NCBI RefSeq assembly: GCF_001578875.1
Contig: NZ_KQ969506.1
Span: 1,018,166-1,058,500 of the forward strand
Direction: 5' to 3'
Source: Streptococcus sp. DD13
GTDB lineage: Bacteria > Bacillota > Bacilli > Lactobacillales > Streptococcaceae
Length of the DNA stretch: 40,335 nt
In this document: positions 7,110-15,311 of the stretch, piece after piece
How the letters are laid out: each line of letters starts with the position of its first letter
Position numbering within the stretch: the stretch's first letter is position 1
Position numbers and translations under genes: made by a program
The notes under the pieces: model-generated
The model's input: only the letters and a program-made list of their open reading frames with translations
Databases searched by the model: none
What the model was told of the DNA's origin: nothing

Positions 7110-8078
7110 TTATTTTGTCGTTCCTCCTTCTGCAAAGGAAACTGGCAAAACGATTCTTGTTTTCTCATCTCTTTGCTCCATGACATCCATGAGCAAAGCA
7201 ACCGCCGCTTGGGCCATCTGCTCCAGTGGCTGGACAATGGTGGAGAGGATATAACCTTTGTCAATCGCCATCTTCAATCCATCAAAGCCAATAATTTGAT
7301 AATCATGTGGCGGTACTTTCCCCAGGGATTGGGCGACTTCCATTACAGTGAGTCCCATAAAGTCATTGACAGTAAAAATCCCATCAATTTCTGGATTTTC
7401 CAATAAGAAATTCCGGATTTTACACTCTAAATCTTCAATTGGTTCTAACATATCTAGCTTCTTCACACTATACCCTTCCTCTTCCAGACGATTATAAAAG
7501 CCCATCTTCCGATAGATGGTCTCGTTTTCAAAACGGTTCAGCCCACCTATATAGGCAAAATGTTTCGCTCCCTTTTCTAGAAGAGTCTCTGCCGCTAGCT
7601 GTCCGCCCCTATAGTTGTCCGCTGTTACATAAGGTATCTTTTCTGAGAAGTGTCGGTCGATGCTGACAAAGGGAAGATTAGAGGAGACATACTGGTCAAT
7701 ATCTGAGTAGGTAATCCCAATAATGCCATCTACCTTATTTTTTTCAAGCATCTGCAGGTATTCAAATTCCTTCTCTCCATTTTCTTCTGCATTGCAAATA
7801 AAGAGTTTGTAGTGCCTGCTACTCAGTTCTTTTTCAACATGATAGGCGAATTCTGAGAAAAATGGATGCCATATGGTTGGTATAATGAGGGCAATAATAT
7901 GACTCTTATTCGTCTTTAAACCACGCGCATACTCATCTGGCTGATAGTGTAGAGCTTCTATCGCATCTTGTACTTTCCGATAGGTGGACTCTTTGACTTT
8001 GACTCCATTCACCACGCGTGATACTGTTCCAAGGCCGACCCCCGCCAATTCTGCGACCTCTTTCATTGTAGCTTTCAT
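7110..8078 (-). CDS. susR: LacI-family repressor of the sus-type operon
   Basis: 322-residue LacI/GalR regulator. Residues 1-50 are the helix-turn-helix and hinge (MKEVAELAGVGLGTVSRVVN, then LKTNKSHIIALIIP). The rest is a periplasmic-binding-protein-like effector domain ending in FAEGGTTK. It lies immediately upstream of the ABC genes, in the same direction and with its own promoter. The two GAAACGTTTC palindromes after its stop codon are its probable operators. The start has a GGAAAGGTGG ribosome site. The effector is likely sucrose, fructose or a related sugar phosphate; this is inference from context. Confidence 0.85.
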   Translation of the reverse strand: MKATMKEVAELAGVGLGTVSRVVNGVKVKESTYRKVQDAIEALHYQPDEYARGLKTNKSHIIALIIPTIWHPFFSEFAYHVEKELSSRHYKLFICNAEENGEKEFEYLQMLEKNKVDGIIGITYSDIDQYVSSNLPFVSIDRHFSEKIPYVTADNYRGGQLAAETLLEKGAKHFAYIGGLNRFENETIYRKMGFYNRLEEEGYSVKKLDMLEPIEDLECKIRNFLLENPEIDGIFTVNDFMGLTVMEVAQSLGKVPPHDYQIIGFDGLKMAIDKGYILSTIVQPLEQMAQAAVALLMDVMEQRDEKTRIVLPVSFAEGGTTK

Positions 8079-8100
8079 TTTTCACCACCTTTCCTCTCCC

Positions 8101-8129
8101 TTTATACCCAAAAATCTTCAGCAAGTCAA
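8101..8129 (-). promoter_or_regulatory. promoter of the LacI-family regulator at 7110-8078
   Basis: Minus strand: -35 TTGACT (8124-8129), 17-bp spacer, -10 TATAAA (8101-8106), followed by the ribosome site and ATG. Confidence 0.7.
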
Positions 8130-8143
8130 GCCTTTCTGCTTAC

Positions 8144-8170
8144 AAAAAAGAGACCGAGTAGACCCGTCTC
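8144..8170 (-). terminator. terminator of the tmcAL transcript
   Basis: Stem GAGAC...GTCTC (8150-8170) followed on the minus strand by TTTTTT (complement of 8144-8149), directly after the tmcAL stop. Confidence 0.75.
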
Positions 8171-8184
8171 CATTTGGTTCACAT

Positions 8185-9270
8185 TTATCTTCTGACGGGC
8201 ACGCGCCCGATACTTTGTTCCTTAATATCGGGATTTCCCAGCTGGTAGATCCGATCTGCTTGCTGGGTCAGTCGATCCCAAGGTTCTTTTCCGATGCGGG
8301 TGATGAGCGGAACTGTTTTTTTCCGAGTTTTAAGATGCTCCTGCCCTTTCCTAGAAAACCCCAAGACATGAACAGCCTCAGGGAGGGCCAAATCAGTCGC
8401 AGACACCAAAATATAGGCCAAGATCCGCCGTACCCGTGCCTTGGTATAACGCTTGGTCGCAACCGCCTCTATGAGCTCCTCTACGGTAGGACAGTCAGAA
8501 ATAGCTGATCGGATCCGACTCGCCACTTCTTCATTTACTTGGAAGAGTTGAGTCAAGTCTGGGTGAGTCAGGATCTGGTAGCGGAGGAAGGGGAAATAAT
8601 TTTCCCAACTCACCTGGGGAGCCGACAAGAACTTGTCTGCATCCGGCACGACCCGACCCACAAAGTTGCGGTCTGACAGATGCTGACGGATGGCGGTTGC
8701 TGAGGCAATCGCGACTTTTTCTGTCGAGTGAAATCCTGCTCCCTGTCGCTGGATGGGCTGCAACCGGATGCCCTTTCCCGCGCAGGCCTTGGCGTATGCT
8801 AAGCCTAGGATGTGATTAGGCGTATCTCCTGTAAAGTGGATACCAGCAAATTTTTCCCACATTTTTTGCGTTTTTTGGGGATAAGTGAGGTTATCTGGTA
8901 AAGCCGCTAGATAAGTCCTCATCTGCTCCGCTTTTTCTTCATAAACTTGGGAGAATCGTCCGTAATCCAGTACTTCCTCTGTCCCAAAAGTCAACGTGTC
9001 AATCCCCAACCGATCCAAGATGTCCACAGCTCCTTGAGCAAAATAGTCTGCCGACTGAACCGAGACGAGAAAAGGGAGCTCAACGACTAGATCTGCCCCG
9101 TTTTCCAAAGCCATTTGAGCCCGTGTCCACTTGTCTACAATAGCAGGTTCTCCACGTTGCATAAAATTCCCAGACATGGCTACAATCTTTAGCCCTTCAG
9201 CCTGATCTAGCAGATATTTGTGTCCATTATGAAAAGGATTAAACTCCGCGACAATCCCTGTGATGGTCAT
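8185..9270 (-). CDS. tmcAL: tRNA(Met) cytidine acetate ligase (YlbM/TmcAL)
   Basis: 361-residue cytoplasmic enzyme of the nucleotidyltransferase superfamily. TmcAL makes N4-acetylcytidine at the wobble position of elongator tRNA-Met using acetate and ATP. The N-terminus carries the adenylyltransferase signature [13 protein letters not shown] (5-17) with the His14-x-x-His17 motif, followed by the [12 protein letters not shown] segment characteristic of the family. Length matches family members of about 370-400. It starts nine bases after the stop of the methyltransferase gene, so the two are probably co-transcribed, and it ends at its own terminator. This pairing is known in streptococci. Confidence 0.9.
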   Translation of the reverse strand: MTITGIVAEFNPFHNGHKYLLDQAEGLKIVAMSGNFMQRGEPAIVDKWTRAQMALENGADLVVELPFLVSVQSADYFAQGAVDILDRLGIDTLTFGTEEVLDYGRFSQVYEEKAEQMRTYLAALPDNLTYPQKTQKMWEKFAGIHFTGDTPNHILGLAYAKACAGKGIRLQPIQRQGAGFHSTEKVAIASATAIRQHLSDRNFVGRVVPDADKFLSAPQVSWENYFPFLRYQILTHPDLTQLFQVNEEVASRIRSAISDCPTVEELIEAVATKRYTKARVRRILAYILVSATDLALPEAVHVLGFSRKGQEHLKTRKKTVPLITRIGKEPWDRLTQQADRIYQLGNPDIKEQSIGRVPVRR

Positions 9271-9279
9271 GATGTTCTC

Positions 9280-10017
9280 CTACTTTTGTGCTACAAAAAA
9301 CCAGCGTTTGCTTGTCTCTGTCGGTGCCCTATCTTCAAAGTCAGCATATACCTTAACATCCGTAAAGCCTGCCTGCTCTAGGAGAATATCATAGGTCAAC
9401 AGTTCATAGGTCCGCTCCTCATGAATCTCATCATAACGTGTGAAACGTCCGTCCTCGTCCTGCACAAAGAAGGTCAGTTCATGCACCACAGAATGAGGTG
9501 GCTCATCCGCATAGCTATCCCAAACCATGGCAAAGTCTTCCGCATTTTCATGGTAGGAATAGCCGGGGAAGACCTCATCTATCTGGTAGGTCGAATGCAC
9601 ATCAAAGATAAAAATACCACCATCATGGAGATGAGCGTAAACCTCTTGAAAGACATCGCCCACCTCGACCTCATCTTGCATGTAACAGATGGAGTCCGAG
9701 TAGCAGGTCACCAAGTCATAGCAACCTGCCTGAGATAAATCTAGCATATTTCCCTGTATAAAGGGGATCGTCAGACCAGCAGTTTGCGCTCTTTTTTCAG
9801 CCACATCCAGCATTTCCTGACTGAGGTCTAAGCCAGTCACGTCAAATCCCGCCTGTTTAAAGTAAATCGACTGAATCCCCGTCCCACAAGCTAGTTCTAG
9901 TAGCTTTTTCTTGTCCTTTGGAAAATGCCGCAAGCTGAAATCCGTCCATTTCTCATAGAGGGAATCATCCATAATGGCATCGTAGACGGATGCAAATGTC
10001 TCATAATTTTTCTTCAT
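9280..10017 (-). CDS. class I SAM-dependent methyltransferase
   Basis: About 245 residues. The start chosen is MKKNYETFASVYD, with AAAGGA seven bases upstream; a longer reading frame begins 18 codons earlier without a ribosome site. The SAM-binding signature LLELACGTG follows residue 35, with the acidic loop VTGLDLSQEML (motif II) and later IFDVHS. This gene conventionally lies between rsfS and tmcAL in streptococci. The substrate is unknown. It lies downstream of a strong terminator after rsfS, so it is fed either by readthrough or by a weak promoter I could not identify in 10018-10109. Confidence 0.8.
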   Translation of the reverse strand: MKKNYETFASVYDAIMDDSLYEKWTDFSLRHFPKDKKKLLELACGTGIQSIYFKQAGFDVTGLDLSQEMLDVAEKRAQTAGLTIPFIQGNMLDLSQAGCYDLVTCYSDSICYMQDEVEVGDVFQEVYAHLHDGGIFIFDVHSTYQIDEVFPGYSYHENAEDFAMVWDSYADEPPHSVVHELTFFVQDEDGRFTRYDEIHEERTYELLTYDILLEQAGFTDVKVYADFEDRAPTETSKRWFFVAQK

Positions 10018-10109
10018 TTCAATTCCTTTTTCCACCATCGTTTGGGTTGATGACTGGAACATTCCCTTCACTCTGGATTCTCTGCCTTTTCTATCCTTCC
10101 AGGCTATCC

Positions 10110-10136
10110 AAAAAAACCTGTCAGCAAGCTGACAAG
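10110..10136 (-). terminator. terminator after rsfS
   Basis: Stem CTTGTCAGC/GCTGACAGG with a 2-base loop (10117-10136), then TTTTTTT on the minus strand (complement of 10110-10116). It separates the yqeG-rsfS operon from the methyltransferase-tmcAL pair. Confidence 0.85.
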
Positions 10137-10140
10137 CTTT

Positions 10141-10494
10141 TTAAGCCAGAGAAGCTGTAATATCCACTGACTCTGCCTCATGCCAGAGTTTTTCAAGGTT
10201 ATAGTGGGTACGCATTTCTTCTGAAAAGATATGGACGACAACCCCACCCAAGTCCAGCAAAACCCAGCCTCCAGCTGCATCTCCTTCAGCATGACTGCCT
10301 TTCAGACCAGCTTGAGCGACCTTTTCACGGATGTTTTCTGCTATGGCATCCAATTGACGTGTATTCATCGAGCTTGCGATGACAAAATAATCCGTTACAC
10401 TTGTCAAACCTTGTACGTCAAGGGCAACAATATCTTCCGCCCGTTTTTCATCAGCCGCTTTCACGACCAACTCTAATAATTCTTGTTCTTTCAT
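10141..10494 (-). CDS. rsfS: ribosomal silencing factor RsfS (Iojap family)
   Basis: 117 residues, normal length for RsfS. It binds ribosomal protein uL14 and blocks joining of the 30S subunit in stationary phase or starvation. Family features seen include [16 protein letters not shown], then [23 protein letters not shown] and the C-terminal YNLEKLW. It begins immediately after the yqeK stop codon in the conserved order nadD-yqeK-rsfS and ends at a strong terminator. Confidence 0.93.
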   Translation of the reverse strand: MKEQELLELVVKAADEKRAEDIVALDVQGLTSVTDYFVIASSMNTRQLDAIAENIREKVAQAGLKGSHAEGDAAGGWVLLDLGGVVVHIFSEEMRTHYNLEKLWHEAESVDITASLA

Positions 10495-11088
10495 TTAGTC
10501 CTCTTTCAGATACTGCACATAGGCATTATAAGTCTCGATGGTCTGTGGATAAATCGGCAAGCCTTGGTGAGCTAGATGTTCTACCGTTCGAGCCGTTTCG
10601 TAGGCCACAGCTTGATTGAGAGATGTTTGAGCCAGTTCACGCGCCAGCTCTACGCCAGGAAAGGCCCGGTTGTGCTCGATATAGTCTGCTACATAGATGA
10701 CCTTTTCTAAGTCCGTCATCCGGCTAGCCCCCACTGTATGCACTTCGATCGCTCGTAAAATTTCCGCGTCTTGCAAGTCCAAATCTTCCTGGATCTTGTA
10801 AATTCCAACTACACCATGCCAGATATTATTGCCCCAATTTTTAAGATCCGGATCCAGCTCATAGCGATCAATCAAATCTAGAAACTCTTGATCCGATAAT
10901 TTTTTAGCATAGTCATGTAGAAGTCCAGCTAGCCCAGCCTTTTCCTTATCTACACCGAACCGCTCTGCCAGCTCAATGGCTGCCTTTTCCACACCCAAAC
11001 AGTGGTTTAATCGCTTTTCTGGTAGCAATTCAGCCATTTTCTCCAATAGTTGATCCCGATCACAGTTGAGATAGTTTTGGTAAGTCAT
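10495..11088 (-). CDS. yqeK: bis(5'-nucleosyl)-tetraphosphatase, symmetrical (YqeK, HD domain)
   Basis: 197-residue HD-domain phosphohydrolase that cleaves Ap4A into two ADP. Metal ligands are visible as RLNHCLGVE (His29) and LLHDYAKKL (His58-Asp59), with further His residues in NIWHGVVG and EVHTVG. The start codon overlaps the nadD stop by four bases (ATGA), and the stop abuts rsfS, so it is translated as part of the operon. This link between Ap4A control and NAD synthesis is conserved in Firmicutes. Confidence 0.9.
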   Translation of the reverse strand: MTYQNYLNCDRDQLLEKMAELLPEKRLNHCLGVEKAAIELAERFGVDKEKAGLAGLLHDYAKKLSDQEFLDLIDRYELDPDLKNWGNNIWHGVVGIYKIQEDLDLQDAEILRAIEVHTVGASRMTDLEKVIYVADYIEHNRAFPGVELARELAQTSLNQAVAYETARTVEHLAHQGLPIYPQTIETYNAYVQYLKED

Positions 11089-11717
11089 CGATAGAGTCCC
11101 TCCTCTTCGATGTAGTCCAATACTTCATGAGGCAATAGAAAATTCGGTGTCCGCCCTTGCTTGATAAAATCACGAATCATGCTAGACGAAATATCCATCA
11201 GGGGAACATCTACCCAAATGATGGGGTAGGAAGTCCCAGCCCGATAACGTGGACGTTGAATCCCGACAAACTGAACCATCTCTACCAGCTCATCGATTCG
11301 GTACCAAGTAGGGAGATAGCTCACCATATCTGCTCCAATGATGAAATAATAATCCGTATCAGGGTGTCTCTCCTTCAAAATCTTGATGCTATCATAACTA
11401 TAGGATATCCCCCGTCGCTCCAGCTCCAAGGTCTCGATTTCTAGTCCTTCGATCCCCGCAATTGCCATTTTCAGCATATTCAAGCGATGAAGCTCATCGA
11501 TTGTTTCTTTGGTATCCACATGTGGCGGAAGGTACTCTGGCATCAGGAGAACTTTGTCCAAATTCAGCTGTTGACGAACCTGATCAGCGACAACCAAATG
11601 GGCATGGTGTACGGGGTTGAAATTCCCACCTAAGATCCCAACCTGTTTTCGTTTTTTGTCCTTTGTTTCTGGTTCTAACTCAACTTTTGTAAAGGGCGTT
11701 AAGAGTTCTAATGCCAT
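11085..11717 (-). CDS. nadD: nicotinate-nucleotide adenylyltransferase
   Basis: 210 residues, normal for NadD. It converts nicotinate mononucleotide plus ATP to deamido-NAD in the common NAD pathway. The nucleotidyltransferase signature [14 protein letters not shown] (28-40) has the H-x-G-H-type motif, and the second signature ISSSMIRD is at 176-183. The start has AAGGAAGG upstream. The short lead of about 25 residues before the Rossmann strand is typical of streptococcal NadD. Confidence 0.93.
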   Translation of the reverse strand: MALELLTPFTKVELEPETKDKKRKQVGILGGNFNPVHHAHLVVADQVRQQLNLDKVLLMPEYLPPHVDTKETIDELHRLNMLKMAIAGIEGLEIETLELERRGISYSYDSIKILKERHPDTDYYFIIGADMVSYLPTWYRIDELVEMVQFVGIQRPRYRAGTSYPIIWVDVPLMDISSSMIRDFIKQGRTPNFLLPHEVLDYIEEEGLYR

Positions 11718-11738
11718 GTATTCTTCCTTCCTTTAGAA

Positions 11739-12050
11739 TTAGATTAGCTTTACTTTAGCAGAAAGCTTTCGATTTTCCTTTTTGCTTGATGGTTTGTAGA
11801 GGATGATGACACGACCAATCTTTCGAACAGTCTCTGCACCGATTTCCTCTTCTAAAGTCGCTGCCACTTCATGAACCGTTTCATCGGTATTTTGTAGAAG
11901 GGAAATTTTGATTAATTCCCGGGCATCTAAGGCCTGTCTCACCGATGTTTTAATCGGATCATTTAGTCCTTGTTTTCCAATCTGAATGATCGGTCTCATA
12001 GATTGGGCTAGGCCACTCAGGTAGGCCCTTTGTTTTGAAGATAAGCTCAT
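11739..12050 (-). CDS. yqeI: CRM-domain RNA-binding protein YhbY/YqeI
   Basis: 103-residue CRM-domain protein that associates with pre-50S ribosomes. It has the family signature SSKQRAYLSGLAQ, then PIIQIGKQGL and DARELIKISL, with the GxxG-like loop IGAETVRKIGRVIILYK. The start chosen is MSLSSKQ (ATG at 12048-12050), fitting family N-termini; an in-frame extension of 29 codons upstream shows no family similarity. The ATG has no good Shine-Dalgarno at normal distance. Instead it overlaps by four bases the stop of a small upstream ORF (12047-12124), suggesting translational coupling. Confidence 0.88.
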   Translation of the reverse strand: MSLSSKQRAYLSGLAQSMRPIIQIGKQGLNDPIKTSVRQALDARELIKISLLQNTDETVHEVAATLEEEIGAETVRKIGRVIILYKPSSKKENRKLSAKVKLI

Positions 12051-12124
12051 AATAAATCTAGAATACTCTCTACGACCTCCTCCTTCATCCCGCATAGAGG
12101 AGTGAAGGAGGTTCGAATCAGCAT
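12047..12124 (-). CDS. candidate 25-aa ORF coupled to yqeI
   Basis: A short ORF starting at the ATG complementary to 12122-12124 after AAAGGAAAGG, encoding MLIRTSFTPLCGMKEEV and ending SILDLL. Its TGA overlaps the yqeI ATG in the ATGA arrangement. An AGGAGG inside it is part of an inverted repeat. I do not recognise the peptide. It may be a leader that loads ribosomes onto yqeI, or chance. Confidence 0.33.
   Translation of the reverse strand: MLIRTSFTPLCGMKEEVVESILDLL
12079..12111. repeat. inverted repeat before yqeI
   Basis: Perfect 9-bp arms CCTCCTTCA and TGAAGGAGG around a 15-base loop. No T-run follows on either strand, so it is not a standard terminator. On the minus-strand mRNA the second arm contains the only strong AGGAGG ahead of yqeI, so the hairpin would mask it. 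Confidence 0.5.
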
Positions 12125-12164
12125 CCTTTCCTTTCATTTAAATGTATATCCGCTCTATATCATC

Positions 12165-13271
12165 CTAGATGATTGCTTTTCGAGTTAAGACGGCTACTCC
12201 TTCCGGAGCCCAAGCCGCTACCTTGGCCTTTTCATTAACCCGAATCCAACCAAGTCCTGAAAAAACGATATCTGTTTTTTCCCTAATCGTAAACTCATGT
12301 CTGACTAGTTTTGGAAAATTGGTCCGATCTTTCGGACCTGGTGGAACCAACAGTTGGCCAAGATGCTTTTGGTAAAAGGCCTCTGCCCCTTCCAATTTGG
12401 TCCGATGAAGTAGTAAATTATTCTCAAAGTAAGCTGTAAAGCCTTGCTTTTCTCCGGATAGGAAGTCAAAGCGACCCAGTCCTCCTAAAAATAGGGTTTG
12501 TTGAGGGTTTAATTGATAGGTCTTCGGCTTAATCTCCTTTTTAGGACTGATGAGTTTCAAGTCCTTGGCCGATAGATAATGAGCCATTTGATGCCGGTGG
12601 ATAATTCCCGGAGTATCAAACATGAAACTCCCATCTTCCAATGGGATTTCGATCTTGTCTAGTGTCGTTCCAGGGAAACGAGAGGTCGTGATGATCTCCT
12701 TGTCCCCAGTTAGCTCTTCGATAATGGCATTGATCAAGGTGGATTTCCCGACATTGGTGACTCCAACAATATAGACATCGCGTCCTTTCCGGTAGTCCTC
12801 GATCTTTTGGATCAAATCCCGGATTGCCTCCTTGTTTTGGGCAGAAGTCAAGACCACATCAAGAGGGCGAAGTCCGACCTCATAGGCTCTTTCCGTCAGC
12901 CATTGCCTCACTTTTCCAGTCTTGACAGACTTCGGCAGAATATCTTTTTTATTCCCAACTAAGAGGATGTCGTTCCCAGATACAAAGCGGGATAAGCCTG
13001 GGATAATGGAGCCATTAAAGTCAAAAATATCGACCACATTGACCACTAAGGCATCACTTCCCCCGACGCTGTGCAGGAGTTTTAAAAAATCATCATCTGT
13101 CAGCTGAATATCCGCGATGTCATTGTAGTGACGCAGACGAAAACAACGCTGACAATACAATTGTCCGGATTCCATCCCTTTTTCTAAAGCGGATTGTGGA
13201 GTGTAGCCCATCTGGGCTGGGTCTGTCGTTTGAATCTTAGCTCCACATCCGATACATCGTAATTCTTCCAC
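12165..13271 (-). CDS. yqeH: ribosome biogenesis GTPase YqeH
   Basis: 368-residue circularly permuted GTPase needed for 30S subunit assembly. An N-terminal zinc finger (Cys6, Cys9, Cys40, Cys43) is followed by motifs in permuted order: G4 NKKD at 107-110, G5 SA at 143-144, G1 GVTNVGKST at 170-178 and G3 DTPG at 219-222. A C-terminal RNA-binding region follows. The start codon is GTG, directly after the yqeG TAA, with GAGG nine bases upstream. It lies in the conserved yqeG-yqeH-yqeI order. Confidence 0.94.
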   Translation of the reverse strand: MEELRCIGCGAKIQTTDPAQMGYTPQSALEKGMESGQLYCQRCFRLRHYNDIADIQLTDDDFLKLLHSVGGSDALVVNVVDIFDFNGSIIPGLSRFVSGNDILLVGNKKDILPKSVKTGKVRQWLTERAYEVGLRPLDVVLTSAQNKEAIRDLIQKIEDYRKGRDVYIVGVTNVGKSTLINAIIEELTGDKEIITTSRFPGTTLDKIEIPLEDGSFMFDTPGIIHRHQMAHYLSAKDLKLISPKKEIKPKTYQLNPQQTLFLGGLGRFDFLSGEKQGFTAYFENNLLLHRTKLEGAEAFYQKHLGQLLVPPGPKDRTNFPKLVRHEFTIREKTDIVFSGLGWIRVNEKAKVAAWAPEGVAVLTRKAII

Positions 13272-13799
13272 TTATAATTTCCTCTTATACTTTAAAGGAC
13301 CGTAGCTTGCAGCTAAGCGCTTCATCACGCGTCGTTCCCGCCAGCGATTGAACTTCGTCTTAACCGAATCCGTCTCCACCAATGGTTTAACGAGAATAGA
13401 GCGAATGCCGGCCCGTTTCGCTGCTCGGATATCGGTCATCAGCTGGTCACCAATCATCACCACTTCTTGGGGTTGAATGCCAAATCGCTTCATGGCTCGT
13501 TTCAACCCAAATGTAAAGGGCTTTAGCGCATGCGCTTCAAATGGAATGCCAAATCGCTCCACTGCTCGCTGGACACGTTTTGGACTATTGTTGGACACGA
13601 CGACAACTCGAATCCCAGCGTCTTGCAGTTCTGCTAACCACTGCCTCATCTCAGGAGTCCCATCGGGATTATTCCAGGCAATAAGGGTGTTATCCAAATC
13701 CACAAAAACAGCCTTGATCTGCTGCTGTTTCAAGCTTTCTACTGTCACGTCATAGGCTTTTTCTAAGACAAAATCTGGCAAATAATTTTCGATGGTCAC
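13272..13799 (-). CDS. yqeG: HAD-superfamily phosphatase YqeG (IIIA)
   Basis: 175-residue HAD phosphatase. Motif I is VFVDLDNTLI (31-40) with Asp34 and Asp36, motif II is VVVSNN, and the final Asp motif is MIGDQLMTDIRAAKRAG. The substrate is not established; family members act on small phosphates. The start is GTG with GGAG six bases upstream. It is first in the yqeG-rsfS operon. Confidence 0.9.
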   Translation of the reverse strand: MTIENYLPDFVLEKAYDVTVESLKQQQIKAVFVDLDNTLIAWNNPDGTPEMRQWLAELQDAGIRVVVVSNNSPKRVQRAVERFGIPFEAHALKPFTFGLKRAMKRFGIQPQEVVMIGDQLMTDIRAAKRAGIRSILVKPLVETDSVKTKFNRWRERRVMKRLAASYGPLKYKRKL

Positions 13800-13827
13800 A
13801 TTCTTCTCCAGTATCGTTTATCTCTTT

Positions 13828-13836
13828 ATTTTAACA
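13828..13836 (-). promoter_or_regulatory. possible extended -10 promoter of the yqeG operon
   Basis: Minus strand TGTTAAAAT has the extended -10 form TGnTAAAAT about 28 bases before the yqeG GTG. No good -35 is visible. Confidence 0.4.
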
Positions 13837-13875
13837 CAATTCCCTTGGAAAGACGAATCAGGGCCATTGATCCGG

Positions 13876-14835
13876 CTATCCTTTCCTATTTCTAGATTCC
13901 TGTCCTCCTTCGTGTGATGGCAGCTTTTTTTGCGATAGCTTCCGCTGGTTGAACAAGTCCTTCAAAGAAATCAAGAGGACCGCTAGCAAAATCGATAACA
14001 TACCGAGAAAGTCAACTGGATAGAAGACCTCTCCCAAAAGCAAGATGCCAAAAAAGACAGAAGAGACCGGCTCAATGGCTGCAAGAAGACTGCCCTTGAC
14101 TTCCCCTACGATGCTGACCCCTTGAAGGAAGAAGGTATAGGCAAAGACAGTCCCAATCATCACAATCCCAAATAAGGCTATCAGGTTATCCGTCGTTAAG
14201 CTGGGATGATATGTCCAGGAACGATCCAATAGTCCCAAAAGGATCCCTCCCATTAACATCCCGACTCCAATCGTTGGAAGACTTCCATACTTTTTGATCA
14301 ACCCTACCGGTAAAACAATGTACAACGTGTAGGTGAGGGCAGAAAAGAGCCCCCAGAATAGGCCGATCGGGGTAACCGCTAGGGAAGTAAGATTCCCGTG
14401 CGTGGCGATAAGAACGGTTCCAGCAATCGCCAGAAAAATCGAGGTGACTTCTCCCTTCGAGGGCCACCGTCTTTGTCTCAAACAAGCATAGACCAGCACG
14501 ATCACCGGACACACATACTGTAAGACCGTTGCTGTTCCCGCATTGGTATGATGAATCGCTTGTAAATAGCTAAATTGATTCAAGAGCAACCCAAAAAGGG
14601 CAAAAAAGAGAAGCTGGCCCAAGGCCTTTTTATCCCGAAACAGGATTTTAAGTTGCTGCCGCGAGACGCAAAAAGCGATGCCGAGCAAGCAAATCCCCGA
14701 AACGAAGAGGCGGATAGACGTTAACCATAAAATCGGCACACCTGCAGCCATTAAATATTGTCCAGACACCCCCGAAATACCCCAGGCAATGCCCGCGACC
14801 AGTGTCAAAATTGTTCCTTTTACTTGTATACTCAT
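13876..14835 (-). CDS. EamA/DMT-family transporter
   Basis: 319-residue integral membrane protein with about ten hydrophobic segments arranged as two EamA repeats (residues about 5-140 and 155-290). It starts MSIQVKGTILTLVAGIAWG, typical of the drug/metabolite transporter superfamily, and each repeat ends in the usual Glu-Pro type segment (AAIEPVSSVFFGILLLGE in the second). Members export amino acids or other metabolites; the substrate cannot be deduced. The ribosome site is AGGAGG and the start overlaps the stop of the decayed membrane gene upstream (ATGA). Confidence 0.82.
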   Translation of the reverse strand: MSIQVKGTILTLVAGIAWGISGVSGQYLMAAGVPILWLTSIRLFVSGICLLGIAFCVSRQQLKILFRDKKALGQLLFFALFGLLLNQFSYLQAIHHTNAGTATVLQYVCPVIVLVYACLRQRRWPSKGEVTSIFLAIAGTVLIATHGNLTSLAVTPIGLFWGLFSALTYTLYIVLPVGLIKKYGSLPTIGVGMLMGGILLGLLDRSWTYHPSLTTDNLIALFGIVMIGTVFAYTFFLQGVSIVGEVKGSLLAAIEPVSSVFFGILLLGEVFYPVDFLGMLSILLAVLLISLKDLFNQRKLSQKKLPSHEGGQESRNRKG

Positions 14836-15212
14836 TTTTTCCTCCTAGAAACCTCTAATCTCCAACCGACTATCCAACCAAGGATAAGGAGATAATTTTC
14901 AAGCGCACCGATTCCATTAACAGGCAGATGATAGTGAATATAACGAATGAGATGATTGGTCCCAATCCCAAGACCACCAATCATCAAGGCTAATAGAACC
15001 GTCCGAAGATAAAACCAATCGTATTTGAGATTGACAGCTATTAGGATGACAAGGACCGCCACATTCCAAATCCCAATCTCCCGCTACCAACCGACAGAAA
15101 CGCCCTATCCGTAATGACTGCCCATATAGGTCGGAAAGAAGAGCTGAAACATCACAGCCCCCGTCATGGCGATGATGACTAGGATAAATAGGATCCTTAA
15201 AAATTTATTCCT
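14832..15212 (-). pseudogene. decayed small membrane-protein gene
   Basis: A continuous reading frame of about 125 codons is interrupted by two in-frame TAG codons (15105-15107 and 15084-15086). At the place where the ATG should be, six bases after AGGAGG, stands AGG (15210-15212). The upstream part encodes a hydrophobic helix (NKFLRILFILVIIAMTGAVM). The part after the stops encodes two or three more helices and ends in a basic tail (EVSRRKK). A GTG at 15060-15062 could start only the last 76 residues. Frame conservation on both sides of the stops shows it was one gene recently. Function is unknown; it overlapped the DMT transporter gene start. Confidence 0.7.
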
Positions 15213-15278
15213 GTAAGCCCTCCTAATGTCGGTGGATCGAGAATCGTCTCTCTTATTCTAACACAATTTAATCCATCG

Positions 15279-15306
15279 TAAAAACCAACCTCTCGGCTGG
15301 TTTTTT
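15279..15306. terminator. bidirectional terminator after gatB
   Basis: Stem AACCAACC/GGCTGGTT with a TCTC loop (15283-15302), flanked by T-runs in both directions. It closes the gatCAB transcript on the minus strand. Confidence 0.8.
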
Positions 15307-15311
15307 CTCTA

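Noticed and set aside
12105..12127. tRNA-like T-arm sequence (GGTTCGAATC followed by AGCATCC)
   Set aside because: No matching acceptor strand, D-arm or anticodon arm lies within 70-90 bases on either strand, and the flanking stem does not pair.
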